DNA from: Gyrodactylus bullatarudis
Lineage: Eukaryota; Platyhelminthes; Monogenea; Gyrodactylidea; Gyrodactylidae
Assembly: GCA_012064415.1 (NCBI GenBank)
Contig: SSNU01000287.1
Coordinates: 1 to 59,001, forward strand
Direction of reading: 5' to 3'
DNA length: 59,001 nt
Under the pieces are notes generated by a model. It was not told the origin of the DNA. It saw only the letters and a list, made by a program, of their open reading frames with translations, and made no database searches. This document shows, piece by piece, positions 31,600-42,721 of the stretch (position 1 is its first letter; the number at the start of each line of letters is the position of its first letter). Both the position numbers and the translations under genes were made by a program.

Positions 31600-32447
31600 C
31601 ATGGACCATTCCAGCATTTCAGGATTCCAGCATCCTGCACAAAATTCAACAACGGATATTATTTTGGAGAAGAAAAATGTTGAAGTCGTTTTTTATGCAT
31701 TTATGGATTTGCATGCATCTTGAATTGTGAATTTGGGATTGATTTTTTTTTCATTCACAAGTAAATTTCCTTGTAAAGGGATTGTTGTAAAAGGTGTAAT
31801 GAAGAAAGTTTTACTTTCATTGATGCTTAAGCCTAAGGATTTTAAATCATTTGAAAGAATTTTTAGAGACGTGTTAATGAAATCCATGTCGATAAAGTCA
31901 TCAACGTTATAGAAAATCTTCATATCATCAACATATTTGAAGATCTTAGCTTCAGTGACATTTATTTGGGAAAAGAAAATATTGAATAGTAGAGGACCTT
32001 CTTTGGAGCCTTGTGGTACACCTGAAGCAATAAATTTTCAAAGGACACATATTGTTTACGTATCGTTAGATATACTTTTAGCATTTCTAGGAGATGTGAA
32101 CATACTCCGTGGTGATGACAGATTTCTATAATTTTGTGAATATAGATTTTGTCAAAGGCTTTAGACAAGTCAATATATATTACGACAGATTTCTTTTTAT
32201 CCTTGTTAAGAAACGATACATAATTCAAGAAATTAAAAATATTGGTCTCACTGGATTTGCCTCTGCAGAATCCAATTCGATCAGGATCTATTTTTTCTAT
32301 GGCAATTATACCAGGAATTTTAATTAAAATAATTGACTCAATAATTTTTTTAGGTCTAAAATCATCACTATTGGGTTTGGGAATAGGAATAACTTTAGCG
32401 AGTAACATATAATCAGGAATAATATTATTGAAAAATAAGTGTGGCAA
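31600..32447 (-). pseudogene. LINE-B reverse transcriptase
   Basis: ORF 32447-31962 has LAKVIPIPKPNSDDFRPKKI, then DPDRIGFCRGKSSETNIFNF, then SVVIYIDLSKAFDKIYIHKI with the first catalytic Asp. After a frameshift, KYVDDMKIFYNVDDFID (about 31945 on) carries the catalytic YVDD, where LINE-C has YADD. It continues LKSLGLSINESKTFF (31923-31693). Frame breaks near 31960 and 32010 destroy GVPQGS. It is nearly identical to LINE-C over IYIHKIIEICHHHGVCSHLL. Confidence 0.8.
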
Positions 32448-32659
32448 TTTTTAAACTATGAATTAAAGTTACGTGACTACTTATAAGTATATTGAAAGTA
32501 ATTTTATAAGAATAGGGTTTTTATTTTTGAGTTTTCTCAATAATTTGTTAAACTCAGAAAAATTCTTAAAGGTATTATTATGATAATTAGAGTATGAATC
32601 ACAATGGATGAATGCTTGGGTGCTTATTGGAGCAGAATTGTTGAAAGTTGACATGAAGA

Positions 32660-33919
32660 TAGGTTGTGTGAAAAGTTCTCGGAAATATTTTCAACTTTTG
32701 ATTTTGAATCTGTTCTTGAAGCAATAAATATAAACTATACACGAAAAGATTCAGCAAAATCTGTAGAATTTGTTTATATCAGTTAATCTTTCTAGTTTAC
32801 AAATAAACGTGATAGAAACATGAATTTTACTGACACACAAATTCGGGCCAGTAACAATTTACTTTAACTATAGCATTGGTCATACTGCATCAGAGGCCTT
32901 CAAATTGTTGGAAAGAGGTCTTGGTAGAGTAGTTTCAATGTCTACAGTCCAAAAATGGTATGGTTTGTTCAAGAATGGGAAAAAAAATTTTGACTATGAA
33001 CCAAGGCAAGGTCGTCCTTCTACAATTCCCAGGCAAGAAATTGTTGAGAAAGTCGAAGAAAATCCCAATTTGTCTTCAAGAGAAATTTCTGCAGATTTGA
33101 ATGTGTCCTTTTCTTCAGTTGTTCGTGTCTTGCATGAAGAGAATTTCACAAATTCCTTCGATGCATTTGTTCCTCATGATCTCACAGTTGTTCAGAAAAG
33201 AAAGAGAGGTGAATGTTGCAAAAGGCTGCTACACCGTTTGAAATAAAACAATTTCTTGAATAGTTTGGTGACAACAGATGAGAAATGGATATTTTTAAAG
33301 GATCCCAGCCGCAAAAGATCTTGGCATAAGGTTGGCCAAAAGTGGACTCAGCCTAATCCAAACAGGTTCGCAAAAAAGGTCATGATCACAATCTTTTGTT
33401 GTCGTAGAGGAGTAATTCACTTTGAACTCTTAGAGCCTAATCAGACTGTCAATACGGATCATTATATCCAGTAATTTAGGACAAGAAAAGTTGAAAGAGT
33501 TGTACCCTCGATTCGGAAGGATCACTTTTTTGCAGGATAATGCCAGACCTCATGTTTCGCAACAGGCAAAAAGATTTTTTGAGGAGTCTGATGTTGATGT
33601 ACTGGGGCATCCACCTTATAGTCCAGATCTTTCTCCTACGGATTATCATCTCTTTCGCTCTTTACAACATCATCTTAAGGGGAAAATCTTCAACTCAAGA
33701 GATGAAGTCATGAACTCTCTAGAAGAATATTTTGCTCAAAAGTCTCCTGATTTCTGGAAAAGAGGAATAGATACGCTCTCAGAACGACGGGAGAAATGTG
33801 TAGAAAAACACGGCAATTATTTTGATGTATAGTTTATATATATTTCATCATACATTTTCAATAAAAAATTTAATTAATCATACATGGCTAATTTTTCAGA
33901 AAACTTTTCACACAACCTA
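32660..33919 (+). mobile_element. mariner element inserted in LINE-B
   Basis: It is bounded by TA at 32660-32661 and 33918-33919. The termini GGTTGTGTGAAAAGTT and its complement AACTTTTCACACAACC are perfect inverted repeats of at least 16 bp, followed by less similar sequence. The transposase is on the plus strand. The TA duplication interrupts the LINE at CAAAATA/TCTTCATG, so the mariner is younger than the LINE. Confidence 0.9.
32820..33832 (+). pseudogene. mariner transposase
   Basis: ATG at 32820 starts MNFTDTQIRASNN, the typical mariner opening; a frameshift near 32865 leads to YSIGHTASEAFKLLERGLGR and the HTH STVQKWYGLFKNG...DYEPRQGRPST. FVPHDLT corresponds to WVPHEL. VTTDEKWIFLKDPSRKRSWH carries the first Asp, FLQDNARPHVSQQ the second, and YSPDLSPTDYHLFRSLQHHL the third (D34D). 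A TAA after HRLK (33246), a stop after HYIQ and a shift near 33480 inactivate it. The end NYFDV and TAG at 33830 are at the usual length of about 340 residues. Confidence 0.85.
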
Positions 33920-34214
33920 ATATTTTGTAACGCTTCACCTGTCATATTATTTTTGTTATTGTGGGTAACATTTTTTTATGAGAGAATTTGAAATATTTAT
34001 TAGTTAAGACCGTGAATCAGGGAATCACGGAATTAACTAGTTAAAAGCATGAACCAGGTAAAACTCAGGCAAAATCATTAATTACCTGATATGCTAGCTG
34101 TATAATTTCAGGTAGATTTCATGGAGAATCGTGAATGAAAGAGAAATTAATATTATTACCTCAAGAAGTTAATTCTGTGATTCCCTAATTCACAGTTTCA
34201 ACATTTATGAAATT

Positions 34215-34330
34215 CATGACTATTTATAAGTATATTCATAATATTTTTTAGAAATCTTTATAAATTTTTCTTTCTTGCTTCTTAGTAATTTAATAAATTC
34301 GGCAAAACTCATAAAATTTGTAATAATTAA
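34215..34330 (-). repeat. Old LINE fragment
   Basis: On the minus strand, ATGAGTTTTGCCGAATTTAT and CTTATAAATAGTCATGAATT resemble the LINE-C linker at 50816-50930. It is duplicated at 25498-25613. Confidence 0.35.
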
Positions 34331-34641
34331 GGCAAGATCCATTATGGATAAAAAGCTAAAAATTCAGGGGATATAGTTGGTTAAATACAGTCAGGAATGT
34401 TTGTTGTAAGAATTCGGCTGATATATTATTTTCTTAACTGATGCATCTTCATTTCTTTTGTTTGAGAACTTTAAATATTTATTGGGATAAAAATATCCTT
34501 GTTAGGCTTTCTCTTAATGTGCTTTATGATTTTTTTCTCAACTTTATCATATTCTTGCATATATTAGTTTAAACAAGAATAACGAGCTTTTCGCTTTAAT
34601 CAAATCAATTATGATTTAAAACAATAAGGGCACCAATATAT

Positions 34642-34878
34642 ATGAAATTCATAAGCATGAATATATCAGATCATTTTTGCAAGATAATTGCATATGAGTT
34701 TTGTCTTGTAAAAGGGCCAGCAGAAACGTTCAAAATGCTTTATTCAGTTTTTGAAGATCAAAATAACGTTCTACAGTGTTTCTTTTGTATTCTATTTTCA
34801 AAGAAGGAAAAAGGAATTTTGATTATGAGGTCAGGTCAGGCAGACAATCTGAGATTGATCGCGAGGAAATCATTGTAA
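34642..34878 (+). CDS. Hypothetical ORF of 78 residues (copy 2)
   Basis: Identical to the ORF at 25925-26161 through the segmental or assembly duplication. No family recognised. Confidence 0.25.
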   Translation: MKFISMNISDHFCKIIAYEFCLVKGPAETFKMLYSVFEDQNNVLQCFFCILFSKKEKGILIMRSGQADNLRLIARKSL

Positions 34879-36427
34879 CAGCACAGTTACCATAGCTTTT
34901 AAATTATTCCTTAAAAACGCCTATTCATTATACAATACTACTCAAAAGTAATGATGTCAAAAATAATAATTGCTAGTGACTCACCTAAATTGTGATGAAA
35001 ATATACAATATTTCTGCTCTTTTTGGAAGGTCTGTTATACAATATATAATTCATAAAACATCCCTTCTAGGGTCTTGAATCATTTTTAATACAAAAAGTT
35101 TAACATAAAAGATAAACAAGGATTTTATGGAATACATAAATTGTAACAAATTAAAAAACTATAACACTTTGACTTTTAACCCCTCCTCTTTCTTATACCC
35201 ACAATTGGTGAACGATAATAATTGAAGCTTACGTCACTCTTTTCCCTATAATCACACTCAGTTATTCAACATTTGACTTTACTCGAAATATTTATAATTG
35301 ATAAATCCTTATATATAATTAGCGTTTGTAAGAAAAACAACGACTTTATTCATTTTTGCATGCTTGATTCTTGATTGTGTAACTTTCCAGACAGAAATTG
35401 ACGGAAATTCAGGATTCATAAAATTTTTTCGGAATTTCGTTAAAAACTCCTCATGATGTCATAGGATTGATCAATCATGAATATTTCGAATAAATTTAAA
35501 CAGAGTGTGATTATAGGAAAAAGAGTGACGTAAGCTTCAATTATTGTCGTTCACCAATTCAAAGTGTAAAAAGACAAAAAAAAAATTTTAATCCAAAATT
35601 AAAACTTTATATTCCCTATTTATCTAAATGAGTCAAATAATGAATTTCCTTATATACCACATATAATAGATAAAATACATTTTAACTCAAGTAAAATGAA
35701 TCTTCTTATTGGAATATCTTATCTAGTTGACAAAAGTTTAGTGGTCGACAATTGGAATGAGATGAATAAAATAAGTTTTGAACTATTTGACGAAGTATCT
35801 ATTACAGTGAAAATGGGAAAACAGAGAAAACTTAGTGAAGATGAGAAATAAATAAGATTATCCCATTTTAACTGGTTTATCAAGTGTATCATCTATTCCA
35901 GATATATGTGTCGTACCTAAAGTGTAACTAATTAGACTTTCAACGTTGAAAGGGAGACAAAAATATTTTTTCTCTCTGTCCCTTTTTGATGAGGCTTGTA
36001 ATCGTATTATTGTATTTTCTTAAATTAAGATAGTAAATTCAAAACTTCAAAATGTAATTAGTTTTTGATTTACTTATTTGTACAGCTATTGCTTCTCGTA
36101 AACGTACATAACCATATGTAATCCAAGGGTCGGTCCCTGATTTCAGTAGTCAGAAAAATTACATTGAAAAAATACTTTGCTTCAATATTAATCCAGATGT
36201 TTTGGAAATATGATTATTATAATGCAGAACATAATCGTTTCAGCAGAACAGTTCTATATTCTTTTTGATATTCAATGATATGAGCAAAATTACATTTTTA
36301 TTGTATTCAGCAGACATATTTTTCTACAATAATTCTGTTGGTCCGAATAGCAATGAGTGAAATAGACACAGCCAGACTTCATTTTAGAAATGACGAGGAT
36401 GAACTATTTTAAATTCAATGTGCGTCA

Positions 36428-37572
36428 AAGAGATTTTAACCCTTCATCTCTCAAATAATTTTTTTTCATCACACAAATGAGGAAATTTTCAACCTAACTG
36501 AAAAAATTACGCTTATTCCAAATCTGAGTTTCATTTTGAGAGCCGAATTATCATTTCAAAGATAATAGAGGTTAAAATTGGCATTTTTTGGTCATAAAAA
36601 CCATTTATCTTCTAAACTATGCGAGATATCGAGCAGGCGATTGCATATTTGAAATCTACGACTATTTTTTCAGATTTATAGAAAGTTATTTTATTTCTTT
36701 CTAACACCTCAGCAAATAGGTTTTCAAAAAAACCTTTTAAATAGTTTTCAAATATTTAACAACATTTACAGAAAATCACTTTTCTTCAAGTAACCATGGT
36801 GTGCATTATTAAATAGCTATCTTTATGAATTATACATAATTTTGTAGCTTGATAAAGAGAACTTCCAAAAAGGGCAATATTCAAAAGAGAAGTTGAAGAG
36901 AAGTTAGCTACACTTTAGACGTCTTAAGTGTAATTAATTAAACTTACAGCATTCGTTACACTTTAGGTACAAATTAAAATTCACTCAAGTTTAATTCCTT
37001 AGATAGAACATTTTCTGCTGATCCTTACTATCTAATACAAAGACCAGATTCGATCACTTCTTATCTCATAAAGCGCTCACGAACATTTTCAACTTCAATG
37101 GAAAATAGTATTTTCACTCGCACAGGGAAATATGAAAAGGTAGAAATATTCATTCAGATATCTGTCGATAGATGCTTTTATAACTTACCAATTTACTTTG
37201 ATTTGAAATTTTTATTATATTAAATAAATCATAAATAAAAAGTTTTTTTCATATATCAATTAAACTAGTTTTTCTGTTATATATATATATATTTCTTACT
37301 TCTTTGAATACTATTTTTCTTGTTATATGTAAGTCGTGATTAGTTGGATCGAATTTTGTGATTTTTTGCTCTCCTGATCGAATGACCAATAAAATTCAAG
37401 ATTTTTATCAACCAATGAATTTCAAGTATTTTTTTAACCAAATTATTTTTCATATCAGAATATCAGCTCTCTATTCATATGATGATGAAGAAAAATTCTG
37501 CTTTCTCAGAAATAACTAGCTGCAAACATTTTTTTAAATCCCCACCAGTATAATTAATGAAGATTTATTTAT
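36428..37572. other. Non-coding stretch
   Basis: The only recognisable piece is a TIR-like fragment near 36908-36972 (ACACTTTAGACG and GTTACACTTTAGGTAC), related to the long-TIR family. A short TA microsatellite lies at 37278-37292. Confidence 0.4.
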
Positions 37573-38191
37573 ATACACAAATTTATTGACCATCATTCAT
37601 TAAAATATATATCTTCTATTTGGTTCTTTTTTATTTCATTCCAAATAGAAGTATTTTCAAGCTCTTTTAGCAAGCAGGATTTTTTCTCAAATTTTAAGAA
37701 GGCATGCAAAATCATAAACTCTTTTTCAATTTTCATATCATTAATAATTTATTATTTTCTGCCTCATAAATGAATTTTATATTTCTGAAGCAATTGAAAA
37801 GTGTTTTTTTGTGAACATTATTTCAAGCCGTATTTGTACAAATAAATTTTGAAACTGAAATTGATTTCTCATGCTGCCCCCTGTGTTGAGTTCATCTGAT
37901 GAATAATGACTAAATAGAATAATGACCCCTTTCACTCCTTTATCAGCGGTCCATGGTCATGAAGAATAAACACAGACATATTTTTCAATTGTCATTGTTT
38001 TTTTCACGAATACGAGGGTCTTGTATGCTTCTATGAGTGTTGTTAAGTTAAGATGATAATAATCACACAGACGTGATTATTTTCTTTCATAGTTTATGAA
38101 TCAGATCATAGAGCTTTGTGAGTGTGAATAATACTATGATTGCACAGATTTATTGCCGATCATAATCATTGAGGAGTGTATTGAATTTCCC

Positions 38192-38553
38192 ATTAAGTCA
38201 TTTGTTGATTGAATCAACATGAAGAAGCAGCTCAAAGCAAAACAAAGAATAAGAATTAAGGAGCTTTCGAAAACAACCTCAACCAGATTATTAGCAAAAA
38301 ATTTTGAAGTATCTTCTTTGACAATAAAACGGATCATTGAGAGCGATGATATATCAACTTCAAAACTTTCGAGATATCAAATTCTTCGGAAAAAAATTTC
38401 AGAATCACTTGATGTAAAGCAATGCGGAGGGATTCATGTAACTATGGATGATCTTGTGGAAATAATTAACCAATGCAGAAATGATTTCAATATGCCTTAT
38501 ACAGTAGAGTTTATTTTTAAGGTACAAAATTTTCGTGATGGATAAAAAAATAG
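38192..38553 (+). pseudogene. pogo-like N-terminal DNA-binding domain (element 2, plus copy)
   Basis: ATG at 38219 starts MKKQLKAKQRIRIKELSKTT, then LLAKNFEVSSLTIKRIIES, a psq/CENP-B-type HTH. A second helical stretch KKISESLDVKQCG and a short region ending VQNFRDG follow, with TAA at 38543. The flanks ATTAAGTCATTTGTTG (38192) and GGATAAAAAAATAG (to 38553) reappear directly joined in the minus-strand copy at 39888. The catalytic part is not in this orientation. Confidence 0.55.
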
Positions 38554-38878
38554 ACTCGTGACCTTTTGAAATTTTTTTACATTATAAATGTATGCCTACA
38601 TGTATTACTTAATGATTCAGTGTTAAGACATAGGAAAAGGCTGAATAATCAATTAACTTTTTAATTCATATCCAGTGTACACATGTTTTCAGATTTTTTC
38701 CTACATCTTGTGTTATCTGTATGTTATTTTACACAATTCAATACACACCAGTAAATTGGGCTTCTTTTTGACAATTAAAGAATTAACAAAAATAAGTAAA
38801 ACAATAGATCTATTAGCTCAATGAAAACTTGAAAAATAATCAAGTACTTCATTTTTCCTGACTAGCCTGTTTTTTATT

Positions 38879-39955
38879 TTATAAGATAAGATTTTGCTTT
38901 TTATTAAAGTTTAGTCTTTCATATGCATCAGATAAAAATTGATGATTCTTGAAAAAATTTTCGGCTTCTTGAATTCTGTTCATCAAGTTTCTTCTATAAG
39001 CTGTTTTGATCTCGTGAAATGCCAATACGAAATCATCATCAGTAAATTTTTGTCTTTCTGAGCGTTTTTCCTTGAGATTGGTCGCCTCGTAACACTTTAG
39101 TATTGTGATTCTGGAGACATCTTCCTCAGCAGCCATGACACAGCATTGGAAAGAACTGAACAATTTTTCTGAAGCGTTCCTCTCCGAGCCGTCCACGGTA
39201 GCCTGCTTTCCAAGATCAGCCTATGCCTACATCTATTGGTTGAGTTACGGGAGTAGAATTAGTAGGGAAGATACAGAAGTTCAGATTAGGGTAGTTATTA
39301 GTGTAGTTCCTAACTGCTGTCTTGTGGAATGAGACCCCGTCCATAAAAAGTATTGCCTCCCTGTTTTCATTCGCTAATTGGTGGTGTAAGTCGTCTAACA
39401 ATTTCTTCATTATGCTAGTGGTCATCCAAGCAATTTCTGAAGCCTCATATTGAAATGGAAGATAAAAAAAAAGCCGATAAAGACATGACGAAATTGATCT
39501 TCGAAATTCTACTTACCCTCATTTTTAGGTAGCCATCTGGAGTTACGACTTTTACCTATGATCATTAGTTAATTTTTATCTCCAGTAGTACTAACCATAA
39601 GGACAGCTGAATACCTTGTTCGGTACCAATTTCCTGAATACTTTTTTCAGGAGCTTCTTTTAAGACCCAGGGTACCTCATCCATGTTAAATATGTTGTCT
39701 TCCATGTAGAAAAATAAAGTGTTCGGAAGATTATTGTTAAATTCATTAATGTCAGTAAAATCTAAAATTTCAGTACCACACAACTTTAAAGTTAATATGA
39801 GTTAAAGTTGTGTGTACTCCTTAATTCTTATTTTTTGTTTTGCTTTGAGCTGCTTCTTCATGTTGATTCAATCAACAAATGACTTAATCCTATTTTTTTA
39901 TCCACCACGAAAATTTTGTGCCTTAAAAATAAACTCTACTGTATCAGAATGAGCC
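38879..39955 (-). pseudogene. pogo-like DDE_1 transposase (element 2, minus copy)
   Basis: Minus-strand order: a short N-terminus MKKQLKAKQK (39863) that stops after about 15 codons; then NTLFFYMEDNIFNMDEVPWV, with the first Asp in the NMDE motif (39783-39565); EAILFMDGVSFHKTAV with the second Asp and PTNSTPVTQPIDVGIG with the third (39425-39216); and a C-terminal helical region (39196-38879) with TDDDFVLAFHEIKTAYRRN. All three Asp are visible, but the central part between HTH and NMDE is deleted and frames are broken. A 16-bp palindrome-like CACAACTTTAA/TTAAAGTTGTG occurs at 39778-39812. Confidence 0.65.
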
Positions 39956-40349
39956 ACACTTATGTCAGTGATATCTTCAAAAATGGAAAAATTAAAGAAC
40001 GAAATGTAATTTCATTCATTCATTTTGGAATTTGAAATTTAGGTTCTTGCAAGGAAAATAAAATTGGACTCGACTATCAATCTTCACTACAAAGTTGTTG
40101 ACAAATGATTCTTAAATGTTTTACATTTTGAGACACATCACACTTTCGTATAAGAAATATTTTGTATCTTGTCTGAAAATCCAAAATTTTCTTGAAGGAA
40201 ACTCTAAATTTCTGATCATAAAAAGTAGAAATCTTAAAGATATATGTTTTTTCTCAACAAATTAGAGGATTCCTTCAACCTTCAACTTCTTCATTATTAT
40301 ATCATTCAACTTCTTCAAGTATTATATTTATTAGTAATTAATTAATAAT

Positions 40350-41117
40350 AAGGGCCTCAAAAATAATACACTAAAAATCAGTTTAAGCGCTTAAAAATCG
40401 AAATGTATTATTTGTTTAGCATTTTAAGGTATTTTTAACGAATTTATAAATAAATTTGATTTGATTTGCGTGTACTAAGTAGTAGTGTATTATTAGAAAA
40501 AACCTATTAAACAATAAAGTATAAAATTAACATTAAAATGAAAAGAAATTTATTAAACAATTCATAAGTTCTGCTTTACATTCATCATTTTCATGTTAAA
40601 ATAGTTATCATGTACAGAAATAATAATAATAAGTTAAATGGTTCCTTTGGTAGTAACAATAAATTGATCTAGGTGCATAATTTTCCAGATGCAAGCTTAC
40701 GTATACTTTGGATGTTAGATTACGAATTATTGAATGATATTTGGTTGATTGATGTTGCATGCTCAAATTTGGTTGGTCGAGAACGTATTCATGTACATAA
40801 GGTAATAGGGAAGGATTATAAAGCACTGCTAGTGACCAATCAGATTAAAGGTAGTATTATTGTTAGTACAAACTGATATTTAAGCAAACAATACTAGCCA
40901 ATCAAGATAAACATTTTCTTTGTTATCACAAACTCTGATCAAATTAAAATTAATAGAAATGAGATATTATTTTATGAACGAATAAAAAAATAATACACTA
41001 TATGACTTAATAACTTTGGACCTTGATGTCCGAATCAAAAAAACCCACATTTTTGACGTTTTTAGAATTCAGGCTTCTGCCAGATAAATATGCTTATTAA
41101 GACATTTTGAGGCCCTA
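40350..41117. mobile_element. hAT-like non-autonomous element (family 1, copy 2)
   Basis: It starts AGGGCCTCAAA and ends TTTTGAGGCCCTA, an 11-bp inverted pair. It aligns in reverse to 3120-3677 over most of its length, with an extra middle part (40480-40980) that includes CCAAT-like patches. Eight bases on either side, TTAATAAT and TTTATTGT, are only weakly alike. The ORFs at 40608-40876 are shadows. Confidence 0.6.
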
Positions 41118-41185
41118 TTTATTGTTATGAAATATTTAAATTTTCTCATAATCTCAGAAACTGGCAAATTTATTTTTATAGGCAG

Positions 41186-41389
41186 ATGAATGAATCAAAA
41201 CAAGATCTAACTCAATATAAAACTAATAGTTTCGTTCGTGGAATAGTGCAAAATTCGAAGACCTTTTTGAATAAAACCAAAATTTATATTATTAATCAAA
41301 TCGAAAAAGTTCCTCAAGAATTGCTCAAATCTGTAAATGAGTCATGTTTAAAAGCCATCAAGGATTTAAAGCTTCCTTCTAGATTTTAA
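41186..41389 (+). CDS. Hypothetical ORF of 67 residues
   Basis: The protein MNESKQDLTQYKTNSFVRGI through CLKAIKDLKLPSRF is polar and helical, with no domain recognised. A possible splice acceptor, TTTTTATAG, sits before it. It lies just upstream of a pogo C-terminal fragment and could be a broken part of that transposase. Confidence 0.25.
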   Translation: MNESKQDLTQYKTNSFVRGIVQNSKTFLNKTKIYIINQIEKVPQELLKSVNESCLKAIKDLKLPSRF

Positions 41390-41489
41390 GATGCTATTAA
41401 ATAAGATTCTATTTATAAGATGCTGGAATAATAAGTTCCTTTAAATGTGCTTACCGTCGGATTCTCGAAGGGGTTAGGTTGACAAGAAA

Positions 41490-41651
41490 AAAATTCCATT
41501 AAGCAGCATCAAAAGTGAACTAAATCTCAAAGACTGCCTTTATATTGCCAAAGTAGCCTGGGAAAATGTTCATCCTAAAACAGTTGTCAATTGCTTCAGA
41601 AATATAAAATTCATTTATGAGGCAGAAAATAATAAATTATTAATGATATGA
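41490..41651 (+). pseudogene. pogo-like transposase C-terminal fragment (element 3)
   Basis: The frame reads ELNLKDCLYIAKVAWENVHP, then KTVVNCFRNIKFIYEAENNK. This aligns with IAKQAWEEVEEQTIVSCFAN of pogo element 1. The rest is missing. Its 3' flank forms the right arm of the large inverted repeat. Confidence 0.6.
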
Positions 41652-41906
41652 AAATTGAAAAAGAGTTTATGATTTTGCATGCCTTCTTAAAATTTGAGAA
41701 AAAATCCTGCTTGCTAAAAGAGCTTGAAAATACTTCTATTTGGAATGAAATAAAAAAGAACCAAATAGAAGATATATATTTTAATGAATGATGGTCAATA
41801 AATAAGTGTAAAGTTATTTACATAGATAACGGCTCGAGATAACTCTACCCCAAAAATTCACTTTTACTTCTACCTTTCTTCACATTTCTTCCTGACCAAT
41901 AAAATT

Positions 41907-42180
41907 CAACGTTGAAAGTGTAACGAGAATATTTTTCCTCTCTGCCCCTTTTTGGTATATGCCTGTTAGCATATACGGTCTATGCTAATGCAATATACGA
42001 GTGACTTGCCGAAGTGTAACGAAAACATTTAACCCCTCTGTCCATTTATGTAATCGTATTTTTTTTAATATTAAGATAGTAAATTCAAAACTTCAAAATG
42101 TATTTAATTTTTGATTTACTTATTTGAACAGTCATTGCTTCTCGTATTCGTACATTAACCATATGTAATCCAAGGCTCAT
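41907..42180. repeat. Fragment of the long-TIR family
   Basis: CAACGTTGAAAGTGTAACGA and GCATATACGGTCTATGCTAA match the arms of 27192-28079. TTTGATTTACTTATTTG and CATTAACCATATGTAATCCA complete the match. Only one arm remains. Confidence 0.55.
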
Positions 42181-42281
42181 ATAGACAAGTTTTATATCTT
42201 AAAGTGGTAATAGAAATTACATTGCTATGAAATATTTTAATATTAGTGTACATACTTATAAGTAACCACATAAAATTTAAA

Positions 42282-42621
42282 CTAAATAAAAAACCAGGTG
42301 CACCTAAACTGGTATTTAGCCGAAAAGAGAGAATTTCTATTGATTCAACAGAAATGTATTTTTAGTAAATTCAATGCTGTGAATGTCGAGCGTAAAGAGT
42401 CCGTTCTGATGTATCTTCTGGCCTTCATATCCGAATTTAATAATCTTAAATCAGCATCGGCTTCATTTATTGAATATTTGATAGATGTAAAGAAGATTAT
42501 TTTGAAGCTCAACAACTTAGATTTTTACACATATAACAAGAATGTACCCACTAAATGTGAATATCATTTTAGAAAATAACAAAAATTCAAAAATAGACGG
42601 ATTCCTCACAGCCCGGAGAGT
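42282..42621 (+). pseudogene. Element ORF end with a gypsy-like start and PIP-like end
   Basis: The sequence at 42282-42330 encodes NKKPGAPKLVFSRKER, matching NKKPVAPKLVYSP of the gypsy integrase at 48.9-49.3 kb. The following ORF (42298-42579) has polar helices (EFNNLKSASASFIEYLIDVK). In another frame, 42580-42621 reads KNSKIDGFLTARRV and stop, resembling the PLE-1 tail IDGFL. Two CCAAT boxes, a TATA box and ribozyme F follow. This looks like a chimera or a run of short fossils; I cannot name the parent. Confidence 0.35.
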
Positions 42622-42721
42622 ATGAACAAACTCAACCCCAATTGGTCAACTCCTAATGAATAAATGCTATTGGCAAATCCTTAATGTTCCCAACCTTATT
42701 TTATGTATAAATATATATCGA

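Larger units (their letters stand above)
31545..34008 (-). mobile_element. LINE-B, non-LTR retrotransposon split by a mariner
   Basis: The minus-strand LINE runs 34008-33920 and then 32659-31545, with a mariner (32660-33919) between. The two parts align without a gap to LINE-C at 50650-50760, apart from the TA duplication. The 3' end stops abruptly at CTGTCTGAACC (31545), where LINE-C continues, so it is truncated there too. Confidence 0.85.
33784..36427. repeat. 2.64-kb near-identical duplication, copy 2
   Basis: It matches 25067-27709. Its left edge lies inside the intact mariner, so this copy has natural left context. Its right edge cuts the long-TIR element after TGTGCGTCA. It includes the MITEs at 34005-34199 and 35206-35556 and the 78-residue ORF at 34642-34878. 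Confidence 0.9.
37573..41809. repeat. Large inverted repeat, 240-bp arms 3.8 kb apart
   Basis: 37573-37803 is the inverse of 41568-41809: both contain GACCATCATTCATTAAAATA and the GGCATGCAAAATCATAAAC region. On the right the arm is the 3' end of a pogo transposase ORF, so the two arms are convergent copies of one pogo 3' end. Inside lie pogo fragments on both strands and a hAT-like element. Confidence 0.75.
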
